Source of the DNA: Candidatus Woesearchaeota archaeon
Lineage (GTDB): Archaea > Nanobdellota > Nanobdellia > Woesearchaeales > GW2011-AR4
Assembly: GCA_016784195.1 (NCBI GenBank)
Contig: JADHVE010000036.1
Coordinates: forward strand, 1 to 11,700
Length of the DNA stretch: 11,700 nucleotides
Reading direction: 5' to 3'
Of this stretch, positions 1-4,371 are shown piece by piece. The notes below the pieces were generated by a model, which was given only the letters and a program-made list of their open reading frames with translations, made no database searches and was not told where the DNA came from. Made by a program: the position numbers and the translations under genes. Each line of letters begins with the position of its first letter. Position 1 is the stretch's first letter.

Positions 1-116
1 AATCATCTACTAGATATTACATTTATCTGTAGAATTAATCCTGTCGTTGCCACACTTTGAGCGTAAGACAATGGGCTATTTATAAATGTTACGGTACTTT
101 TAGAAGAAAAATAAAT
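1..116. other. Left-edge intergenic stretch, no gene supported
   Basis: No gene can be supported here. A plus-strand frame is open from base 1 to a TGA at 58-60 and could be the last 19 codons of a gene entering from the left, converging on the HAD gene, but that is too short to judge. A TATA-like element (TTTATAAAT) lies at about 78-87 and reads plausibly in either direction. Confidence 0.3.
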
Positions 117-755
117 TTAAACAGTTATATGCTCAAGAACATCTGCTAAATTATTTGATTCAACTACAATTTTTGCAACTTTTTTAAGTCCATTTGAAGA
201 AGAATTAAATGCAATTGATAATCCAACTACTTTAAATGCTTCAATATCTTGGTCGCTATCACCAATATAAATACATTCATTCAATGAAATACCTAAATCT
301 TTACAAAGATGAGAAATAATTTCTGCTTTCTTTTTGTTTCCAGCACCAATGGGCCAAACAAACTCACCACTCACTTCCCCATTTTTTATAATTAATTCAT
401 TTGCAAATACATGATCAACACCAAACTCTTTTTGGACTCTACGTGCACAATCAATACTTGATGCACTAATAATGGCTGTAATAAAATCTTGATTTTTAAT
501 GAAATTAAATAATTCTACAACACCAGGTAAGTATTCTAAAGAATTCACTAAATCAAAATATGGCTTTGAATCTTTTCCTTTCCATAAATTCACCACAACT
601 TCTTCAACAAGCTTTGAATAATTAGTATTAAGATATTTTTCAGTGAGTATTTTTCCTTCTTCAAATGTTCCAAATGATTTATGAAGTTCCATCCAAAAAT
701 TAACATCTTTAAAGATGACCCAATCCATATCTAAACAAAGTAGTTTGTATACCAT
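117..755 (-). CDS. HAD-superfamily phosphatase, phosphoserine-phosphatase-like
   Basis: 212 aa. The HAD motifs are in order: motif I DMDWV at residues 9-13 (D9 nucleophile, D11 general acid/base), a cap region at about 20-80, motif II ISAS at 96-99 (S97 likely), motif III lysines at K141-K143, and motif IV GDSDQD at 165-170 (D166 and D170, Mg2+ binding). Length and order fit the small archaeal SerB-like HAD-IB group, cytosolic Mg2+-dependent phosphomonoesterases; the substrate cannot be read from sequence. One oddity is W12, where the family usually has glycine (DxDG[TV]); the codon is TGG, one base from GGG. The ATG at 755 is chosen because a TATA box lies about 27 nt upstream, giving a leaderless mRNA. 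The gene stands alone, pointing away from tRNA-Tyr on the same strand. Family assignment is firm, substrate unknown. Confidence 0.88.
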   Translation of the reverse strand: MVYKLLCLDMDWVIFKDVNFWMELHKSFGTFEEGKILTEKYLNTNYSKLVEEVVVNLWKGKDSKPYFDLVNSLEYLPGVVELFNFIKNQDFITAIISASSIDCARRVQKEFGVDHVFANELIIKNGEVSGEFVWPIGAGNKKKAEIISHLCKDLGISLNECIYIGDSDQDIEAFKVVGLSIAFNSSSNGLKKVAKIVVESNNLADVLEHITV

Positions 756-776
756 TAAAATAGATAGAATACGTCA

Positions 777-787
777 TATTAATAAAA
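777..787 (-). promoter_or_regulatory. TATA box of the HAD gene
   Basis: Minus-strand TTTTATTAATA is centred about 27 nt upstream of the ATG at 755. That places the expected transcript start at the start codon, so the mRNA is probably leaderless. Confidence 0.6.
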
Positions 788-810
788 TGTTATGGTGAAA
801 AAAGCATCTC

Positions 811-823
811 AAAAAAGTAAAAG
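811..823 (-). terminator. Candidate oligo-T terminator for tRNA-Tyr
   Basis: On the minus strand the tRNA is followed by five T (855-851), then the hairpin at 825-850, then a T-rich run (CTTTTACTTTTTT). Archaeal termination depends on oligo-T; whether the first or second run is used is unknown. Confidence 0.4.
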
Positions 824-824
824 A

Positions 825-850
825 GGTCAGGTAAGATTTCTTACCTGACC
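825..850. repeat. Perfect inverted repeat, 11-bp arms with a 4-nt loop
   Basis: GGTCAGGTAAG at 825-835 and its exact reverse complement CTTACCTGACC at 840-850 are separated by four bases. It starts five bases past the 3' end of tRNA-Tyr and ends about 38 bases upstream of the HAD TATA box. It could be a 3' RNA hairpin of the tRNA precursor followed by oligo-T, or a symmetric protein-binding site. Confidence 0.75.
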
Positions 851-875
851 AAAAATCCCTCCTCCCGGATTTGAA

Positions 876-906
876 TTTCCCAAATAAAAGGTTCCCCTTT
901 CACTTT
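876..906 (-). other. tRNA-Tyr T-arm intron (position 53/54)
   Basis: 31 nt. It folds as a 10-bp stem with two G-U pairs (AAGTGAAAGG with CCTTTTATTT) closed by GGAA. A relaxed BHB fits: C49-C51 pair with GGG near the intron 3' end, next to a C48/A mismatch, with bulges GG|A and AA|T cut between their second and third bases. Excision restores CCCGG-TTCAAAT-CCGGG exactly. Confidence 0.8.
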
Positions 907-922
907 CCGGGGATCTTCCGGT

Positions 923-980
923 GACTACAAGGCTGTGTGTTTTTCATCCAGACGTCTCAAAGACGATTGTCAAACACCTG
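923..980 (-). other. tRNA-Tyr anticodon-loop intron (position 37/38)
   Basis: 58 nt. The central BHB helix pairs exon CTGT (32-35) with GTAG near the intron 3' end (two canonical and two G-U pairs). The bulges are AG|C and TC|A. An internal hairpin (CGTCT/AGACG) and a TGTTT/AAACA pairing lie within the intron. Confidence 0.85.
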
Positions 981-1040
981 CTACAGCCGGACGTTCTAGC
1001 CACTAAACTAAGGAGGGATAATAAGCTAGATTTAGGGGGT

Positions 1041-1050
1041 GTTTATTAAG
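1041..1050 (-). promoter_or_regulatory. TATA box of tRNA-Tyr
   Basis: Minus-strand CTTAATAAAC is centred about 28 nt upstream of tRNA position 1 at 1017. The transcript would start at or very near the mature 5' end, leaving little or no 5' leader. Confidence 0.55.
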
Positions 1051-1110
1051 TTTTTGGGTAAATACACACATGTTTCTATCCAAATAATCTATTTATGAAA
1101 AATAAAAAAT

Positions 1111-1128
1111 CTTATAAACTATAAAATA
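1111..1128 (+). promoter_or_regulatory. Candidate TATA region of the small membrane protein gene
   Basis: Two overlapping TATA-like elements (CTTATAAAC and CTATAAAAT) lie 65-80 nt upstream of the ATG at 1193. Either predicts a 5' leader of roughly 45-50 nt, consistent with this gene having a Shine-Dalgarno site unlike most single genes here. Confidence 0.45.
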
Positions 1129-1179
1129 TTCATTAGAAACTATAACAAGAATAATCTATATTCAAAATTGTTATAAAAA

Positions 1180-1186
1180 GAGGTGG
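1180..1186 (+). promoter_or_regulatory. Shine-Dalgarno site GAGGTGG
   Basis: GAGGTGG lies 6 nt before ATG 1193, a good match to the archaeal 16S tail. It decides the start of the 118-aa protein. Confidence 0.7.
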
Positions 1187-1192
1187 TCTTTA

Positions 1193-1549
1193 ATGGCAAA
1201 AAAGAAACAAACAGAAAATCTTTTAGGAAGATGGTCATTTTTAGTGGGATTTGTACTTGCAGTATTATTAGGTCTTGGGTTTACGGGCTCATATGCATCT
1301 ATTATGCTTTGGGCAGTATTCTTACTAGGAATTGTAGTTGGACTATTAAACATTACATCAAGTGAAGTTTCCGGATTTTTAAGAAGTGGAACTGTACTAG
1401 TATTAGTGTCTTTTCTAGGAGTACAAGTAGGTGTATTTGAAGGAGTAGCACCAGTTATTGCAAACGTCTTAAGAGGAATTCTTACACTATTCGTGCCTGC
1501 AACACTTATTGTAGCACTAAAAGCTGTATGGGATGTAGCAAAAAATTAA
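1193..1549 (+). CDS. Small integral membrane protein, unknown function
   Basis: 118 aa. A short lysine-rich N-terminus (MAKKKQ) precedes about four hydrophobic segments, near residues 15-32, 34-54, 65-82 and 92-112. The loops are short and there is no signal peptide or recognisable catalytic motif. The N-terminal positive charge suggests a cytoplasmic N-terminus. The strong GAGGTGG site 6 nt upstream fixes the start. The gene has its own promoter and is followed by a long T-rich tract, so it is probably transcribed alone; the next gene converges on it. I do not recognise the family. Codon use and composition look typical of a real gene, since the frame is open throughout and the translation is membrane-like along its whole length. 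Confidence 0.8.
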   Translation: MAKKKQTENLLGRWSFLVGFVLAVLLGLGFTGSYASIMLWAVFLLGIVVGLLNITSSEVSGFLRSGTVLVLVSFLGVQVGVFEGVAPVIANVLRGILTLFVPATLIVALKAVWDVAKN

Positions 1550-1553
1550 ATAA

Positions 1554-1580
1554 TTTATTTTTTTTATTTTTTTATTTTTA
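1554..1580 (+). terminator. T-rich terminator after the membrane protein gene
   Basis: A nearly continuous T tract begins 4 nt after the TAA at 1547-1549, in the short gap before the convergent gene. It fits an archaeal oligo-T terminator on the plus strand. Confidence 0.6.
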
Positions 1581-2114
1581 AGAATATTTTTCTAATAATT
1601 TTTTACGTAAATGTGTAAAACCTGAATTTTGGACACTTTTTGGGAAAAAACGGTTTCCAAGAGTTTGGGCAATAAGCAAAGGCATAAGTGGATCATGATG
1701 AGCTAACCTAGAAGGATACCCAAAAACCATCCACGCAACTGGAAGAACAGAACCAATCATTACTTTTCCATTATGCAATTCTTTCCCTTGAGTATTTCCC
1801 TTAAGAGTATGATAACACTTCATAAGAAGAGTATAAGTAGGACGAAGAATATATCCTGCACCAACAATTAATCCAACTGCCCTATGGGCAACCATTCCAC
1901 GAAAAATTGGAGCAAAATCATTTAAGGCCTTTCCAACAATATCGCTTAATTCTTGTCTCCTTTCATCTGTTATTAAATCTTCAGCTTGCCAACGACCTAA
2001 AGTTATTTTATACCTACTTTCATCAAAACATTCAGAATATGATTGCACAATAGGTGTGAGAACACGCATAGGAAAATAGGTAGAAAAATCCACAATATGA
2101 TCTACTAAAGACAT
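1578..2114 (-). CDS. Hypothetical protein, possibly membrane-associated
   Basis: 178 aa, family not recognised. The first 70 residues look soluble and helical. Two hydrophobic stretches follow, about 78-98 and 118-133, followed by a histidine pair at 139-140 (LAHHDP) and a basic C-terminus (RKKLLEKYS). There is no known catalytic signature. The start is supported by a TATA box about 27 nt upstream, which predicts a leaderless mRNA. It converges on the small membrane protein gene with 28 nt between stop codons. Its role cannot be inferred from neighbours because each nearby gene appears to have its own promoter. The long ATG-initiated frame and the promoter spacing argue that it is real. Confidence 0.72.
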   Translation of the reverse strand: MSLVDHIVDFSTYFPMRVLTPIVQSYSECFDESRYKITLGRWQAEDLITDERRQELSDIVGKALNDFAPIFRGMVAHRAVGLIVGAGYILRPTYTLLMKCYHTLKGNTQGKELHNGKVMIGSVLPVAWMVFGYPSRLAHHDPLMPLLIAQTLGNRFFPKSVQNSGFTHLRKKLLEKYS

Positions 2115-2134
2115 GAGAATATTTAACCAATCTG

Positions 2135-2146
2135 TTTTTATAAATA
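2135..2146 (-). promoter_or_regulatory. TATA box of the 178-aa protein gene
   Basis: Minus-strand TATTTATAAAAA is centred about 27 nt from the ATG at 2114, predicting a leaderless transcript. Confidence 0.65.
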
Positions 2147-2211
2147 TTCTATCTAAAAATCAGTAAAATAAACTTAGCTAATTTTTCATTTTTAAATTCT
2201 AAAACAATAAA

Positions 2212-2220
2212 TTTATTAAA
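2212..2220 (+). promoter_or_regulatory. TATA box of tRNA-Gly
   Basis: TTTATTAAA is centred about 30 nt upstream of tRNA position 1. A second TATA-like element (TTTATATC, about 2228-2235) is too close to give a start before the tRNA. Confidence 0.5.
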
Positions 2221-2282
2221 CAAATACTTTATATCACTTTTTTAAGCGGCAGTAGTATAGGGGTTATTATACGGCCTTGCCA

Positions 2283-2312
2283 TATAAATAGCTTTTCATA
2301 AGCTCTGCAAAG
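2283..2312 (+). other. tRNA-Gly anticodon-loop intron (position 37/38)
   Basis: 30 nt with a strict BHB. Exon TTGC (32-35) pairs perfectly with GCAA at 2307-2310, and the 3-nt bulges are CA|T and AG|A. The intron interior forms AGCTT/AAGCT. Confidence 0.9.
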
Positions 2313-2333
2313 AGGCTGTGACCGGGGTTCAAA

Positions 2334-2356
2334 AGATTCAGAAAGAATCATGAAAG
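2334..2356 (+). other. tRNA-Gly T-loop intron (position 59/60)
   Basis: 23 nt. The central helix is TTCA (54-57) with TGAA (2351-2354), 4 perfect pairs stacked on the T-stem. The bulges are AA|A and AG|T. The interior hairpin is GATTC/GAATC with loop AGAAA. Excision leaves a standard 7-nt T-loop. Confidence 0.88.
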
Positions 2357-2370
2357 TCCCCGCTGCCGCA

Positions 2371-2387
2371 TTTTATTTCTTTTTTTC
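2371..2387 (+). terminator. Oligo-T terminator after tRNA-Gly
   Basis: A T-rich tract (TTTTATTTC followed by seven T) starts immediately after A73 of tRNA-Gly, typical of archaeal termination. Confidence 0.6.
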
Positions 2388-2490
2388 TATAAGTACAGAA
2401 AAAACGAAGATTTTAGAATTTCTTTTAAGTTAAAATAAGTGAGGGATGTTCTCGAATGAAACAAAAAGAGATTGTAGACTAGGGATATCT

Positions 2491-2499
2491 TTTTAAATC
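2491..2499 (+). promoter_or_regulatory. TATA box of the 128-aa protein gene
   Basis: TTTTAAATC is centred about 26 nt upstream of ATG 2520, predicting a leaderless mRNA. Confidence 0.6.
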
Positions 2500-2519
2500 A
2501 TAAGATTAACATTCTATTC

Positions 2520-2906
2520 ATGGCAGAAATCACATCCCATCTAAAGTCCGGAATGAGTGCAGAAAGATTCAGGGATACATTAAACCTGATTTTACACAAG
2601 TGTTTTCTATATGCAGCGAAAGAAGTGTTACTAGTTCCTGCTACTGGCCATTATGAATTTGAGAACTTAGATGAACAAGAAGTACGAGCAGCCTTTTTAG
2701 TTGCATTTAAATTAGAATGGTCGTCGTATGAATCCACAACCTTTAGAAAAATGTTAGCAGACTCAAATGAAACATTCCTAAAAATGACCGCTCTTATTGA
2801 AAAAGAACTTTCTGATGTTGTGAATGCGAAAGGTAAACGTCTGAGGATAGAAGAAACTACTCATTTTTTATTACGTAAGCTCATTACTTTGCTTTCTACA
2901 GAATGA
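2520..2906 (+). CDS. Hypothetical small soluble helical protein
   Basis: 128 aa, family not recognised. The sequence has no transmembrane segment or signal peptide and reads as a series of amphipathic helices rich in Glu, Leu and Lys, suggesting a compact cytosolic helical protein or a subunit of a complex. The only cysteine is at about position 28, so it is not a zinc-binding protein. The ATG is supported by a TATA box about 26 nt upstream (leaderless). It lies alone between tRNA-Gly and tRNA-Ile on the same strand, with no T-tract between it and tRNA-Gly other than the tRNA's own terminator. No function should be assigned. Confidence 0.68.
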   Translation: MAEITSHLKSGMSAERFRDTLNLILHKCFLYAAKEVLLVPATGHYEFENLDEQEVRAAFLVAFKLEWSSYESTTFRKMLADSNETFLKMTALIEKELSDVVNAKGKRLRIEETTHFLLRKLITLLSTE

Positions 2907-3069
2907 TCACTTTTTCAAACAAAGATGCTTATCAAACCTTCACTTCCTCAAACAATCACGCTATTTTTCTATTAAACACTCCAGTTTTATTTCAAATAAC
3001 AAATGGATTTGTATCTGTTCTAATAACAAATCTTAAAAACAAGATGTAGTTTTACTATTATTCTAAGAT
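2907..3069 (+). promoter_or_regulatory. Intergenic region with candidate tRNA-Ile promoter
   Basis: No open frame of note. TCTTAAAAAC at 3031-3040, about 34 nt upstream of tRNA-Ile, is the best TATA-like element. The spacing is longer than at the other tRNA genes, so a short 5' leader is expected. Confidence 0.35.
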
Positions 3070-3108
3070 GGGCCCATAGCTCAGCCTGGGTAGAGCGCTG
3101 GTCTTATA

Positions 3109-3154
3109 TGACCGTTAATGGTACAAAAGTAAAAAACCATTAATAGCTTTGGAC
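3109..3154 (+). other. tRNA-Ile anticodon-loop intron (position 37/38)
   Basis: 46 nt with a relaxed BHB. Exon CTTA (32-35) faces TTGG at 3149-3152, giving C-G, U-G and A-U pairs but a U/U mismatch at base 34. The bulges are TA|T and AC|A. The inner stem is TTAATGG/CCATTAA. Confidence 0.8.
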
Positions 3155-3176
3155 AGCCAGAGGTCACGAGTTCAAA

Positions 3177-3197
3177 ACGTCTCAAAAGACATGAAAG
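3177..3197 (+). other. tRNA-Ile T-loop intron (position 59/60)
   Basis: 21 nt. Same BHB as in tRNA-Gly: TTCA with TGAA, bulges AA|A and AG|T, here with an inner hairpin GTCT/AGAC and loop CAAA. Confidence 0.88.
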
Positions 3198-3303
3198 TCT
3201 CGTTGGGCCCATACTTTTCTTCAAAACAAGGTCTGTTTTATAAATGAGAGATATTCTTACTTCTTAATGAAAACAAAACTATATAAACGCTAAAATGTAT
3301 CTC

Positions 3304-3312
3304 TTATATAAA
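3304..3312 (+). promoter_or_regulatory. TATA box of the NAD(P)H-hydrate dehydratase gene
   Basis: TTATATAAA predicts a start near 3334 and a leader of about 15 nt before ATG 3349. A second element (CTATATAAAC, about 3280-3289) may give an upstream start. Confidence 0.6.
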
Positions 3313-3334
3313 TAGCTTCAAAAAAATAAGCTAT
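3312..3334. promoter_or_regulatory. Inverted repeat at the dehydratase promoter, candidate operator
   Basis: ATAGCTT at 3312-3318 and AAGCTAT at 3328-3334 form a symmetric site with a 9-nt spacer, between the TATA box and the expected transcript start. The position suits a repressor-binding site; chance is possible in AT-rich DNA. Confidence 0.35.
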
Positions 3335-3348
3335 ATTGGCAAAATATC

Positions 3349-4317
3349 ATGAATTTAAATCAATTAAAAAAGCTTATGGAGCGTAAAAAAACGTCCCATA
3401 AAGGAGAAAACGGGTACGCTTTAATAGTTGGTGGCTCTGAAGAATATGTTACCGCACCAGCTTTAGCTGGTATTGCTGCCCTTCGGGCGGGGTGCGACAG
3501 TGTAACAATAGCAGCACCAGAAAAAGTTGCATGGACCATTAATTCTATTTCTCTTGATTTAATTACACATAAAGTTAAAGGTTCAGGATTGAATATCAAA
3601 AATGCAAAAGAACTTGCTAAATATTCAGATAGATTTAATGCAGTATTATTAGGAAATGGTCTTACAAGAGCATCAGATAAGTTTGCTCAAACATTTTTGA
3701 AAAAAACACAAGGACTTAAAGTTGTAGATGCAGATGCACTTAAATCTTCATCATTCAAAGATTTTAGAAACAGCCTTATTACCCCACATGAAAAAGAACT
3801 TGAAATAATGTTAATTAATGGTGGTAAAGATTTTCTTATTCCAAAAATTAAAGCAGCAAATGCAAAAGAAAAAGCAGAAATTCTTCAAGGAAATTTAAGA
3901 TATTTTCTTCAAAACAATAATGTGTTGTTGTTAAAAGGTGCAACAGATATTATTATATCAAGAAATAAAGTTGCATTCAATAGAACAGGAAACCAAGGTA
4001 TGACCAAAGCTGGAACTGGAGACATTTTAGCAGGTATTGCAGTTGGATTCTTAGCAAAAACACAAGATCTATTCAAAAGTGCTATTGCAGCTTCTTTCAT
4101 TAATGGCCATATAGGAGATTTATTGTTGAAGAAAAAGAAAGGGTATTCATTTATAGCATCAGACATTCTTGAAGACATGGAAAAATTAGAAAGTAAATTT
4201 AAATCTTTATCAAAACCTGAAAAAAAGAAAAAAACCAAAAAAACAGAATCTAAAGATGTTCCTAAAAAGAAAAAAAGTACCGTAAAGAAAAAAACTTCTT
4301 CCAAAAATAAAAAATAA
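3349..4317 (+). CDS. nnrD: ADP/ATP-dependent NAD(P)H-hydrate dehydratase (YjeF C-terminal/CARKD family) with Lys-rich tail
   Basis: 322 aa. NnrD dehydrates S-NAD(P)HX back to NAD(P)H, repairing a damaged cofactor in the cytosol. Evidence: an N-terminal HKGENGYALIVGGS (17-30), where the family has HKG..G..L.IGGS; the ALRAG segment at 44-48; TPHEKE at 145-150; LLKGATD at 194-200; and the nucleotide/anion-hole signature GNQGMTKAGTGDILAGI at 214-230, with D225 the expected catalytic aspartate. The kinase-like domain ends near residue 282. A tail of about 38 residues follows, almost wholly Lys, Ser and Thr, which is not part of the family fold and may bind nucleic acid or membrane. The N-terminal epimerase (NnrE) half found in many bifunctional proteins is absent and not in this window. 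Confidence 0.92.
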   Translation: MNLNQLKKLMERKKTSHKGENGYALIVGGSEEYVTAPALAGIAALRAGCDSVTIAAPEKVAWTINSISLDLITHKVKGSGLNIKNAKELAKYSDRFNAVLLGNGLTRASDKFAQTFLKKTQGLKVVDADALKSSSFKDFRNSLITPHEKELEIMLINGGKDFLIPKIKAANAKEKAEILQGNLRYFLQNNNVLLLKGATDIIISRNKVAFNRTGNQGMTKAGTGDILAGIAVGFLAKTQDLFKSAIAASFINGHIGDLLLKKKKGYSFIASDILEDMEKLESKFKSLSKPEKKKKTKKTESKDVPKKKKSTVKKKTSSKNKK

Positions 4318-4340
4318 AATGATAATTCTTCCACTAATAT

Positions 4341-4350
4341 TTTTAAAGTA
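4341..4350 (+). promoter_or_regulatory. TATA box of folK
   Basis: TTTTAAAGTA is centred about 27 nt upstream of ATG 4372, predicting a leaderless transcript separate from the upstream gene. Confidence 0.5.
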
Positions 4351-4371
4351 ATTCTAATCTTATTTGTTGTA

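Larger units (their letters stand above)
856..1017 (-). tRNA. tRNA-Tyr(GUA) with two introns
   Basis: Removing two introns leaves a 73-nt cloverleaf. Acceptor stem: CCCTCCT (1017-1011) with AGGAGGG (863-857), C1-G72 and A73. D-arm: GTTT/GAAC. Anticodon stem: TCCGG/CCGGA, with spliced loop CTGTAGA, anticodon GUA and G37. T-arm: CCCGG/CCGGG with loop TTCAAAT. C1-G72 and A73 are the archaeal/eukaryotic tyrosine identity pair and discriminator. Intron 1 (58 nt, 923-980) is at the canonical 37/38 site; intron 2 (31 nt, 876-906) falls at 53/54, between T-stem and T-loop. CCA is not encoded. Intron-blind reading fails because the T-stem halves are separated. Splicing by the tRNA endonuclease and a ligase is inferred from pairing. 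Confidence 0.93.
2246..2370 (+). tRNA. tRNA-Gly(GCC) with two introns
   Basis: Spliced length 72 nt. Acceptor stem: GCGGCAG (2246-2252) with CTGCCGC (2363-2369), A73 at 2370. D-arm: GTAT/TTAT, one weak pair. Anticodon stem: CGGCC/GGCTG, with spliced loop TTGCCAA, anticodon GCC. T-stem: CGGGG (2323-2327) with CCCCG (2358-2362). Intron 1 (30 nt, 2283-2312) is at 37/38. Intron 2 (23 nt, 2334-2356) lies inside the T-loop at 59/60, and removing it gives the loop TTCAAAT. No CCA is encoded; a T-rich tract follows directly. GCC reads GGC and GGU codons. Pairing at every stem makes the assignment firm; splicing of both introns is inferred. Confidence 0.94.
3070..3211 (+). tRNA. tRNA-Ile(UAU) with two introns
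   Basis: Spliced length 75 nt. Acceptor stem: GGGCCCA (3070-3076) with TGGGCCC (3204-3210), A73 at 3211. D-arm: GCTC/GAGC. Anticodon stem: CTGGT/GCCAG, with spliced loop CTTATAA, anticodon UAU. T-stem: ACGAG/CTCGT. Intron 1 (46 nt, 3109-3154) is at 37/38; intron 2 (21 nt, 3177-3197) at 59/60, restoring loop TTCAAAT. The GGGCCCA/TGGGCCC acceptor and A73 match archaeal tRNA-Ile. Shifting the 37/38 junction by a base leaves the anticodon UAU. Most archaea read AUA with a CAU anticodon carrying agmatidine (TiaS), so a genomic UAU is unusual. No CCA is encoded. Confidence 0.92.

Noticed and set aside
856..1017. Reading tRNA-Tyr as having acceptor TCCCTCC and anticodon GUC (Asp)
   Set aside because: That register gives a wrong T-stem and pyrimidine 37. 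Shifting by one base and removing two introns gives a full 73-nt cloverleaf with GUA, G37, C1-G72 and A73.
1183..1365. Overlapping 60-codon frames on both strands at the small membrane protein
   Set aside because: The plus-strand frame starts inside the Shine-Dalgarno region of the real gene, and the minus-strand one is its shadow.
2440..2490. Possible C/D box guide RNA between tRNA-Gly and the 128-aa gene
   Set aside because: Fragments resemble boxes C and C' (GGATG, AATGA) but no proper RTGATGA/CTGA set with correct spacing is present.
3909..4334. Minus-strand frame rich in Phe opposite nnrD
   Set aside because: It is the antisense shadow of the Lys-rich NnrD tail and core; composition is an artefact and no promoter fits.
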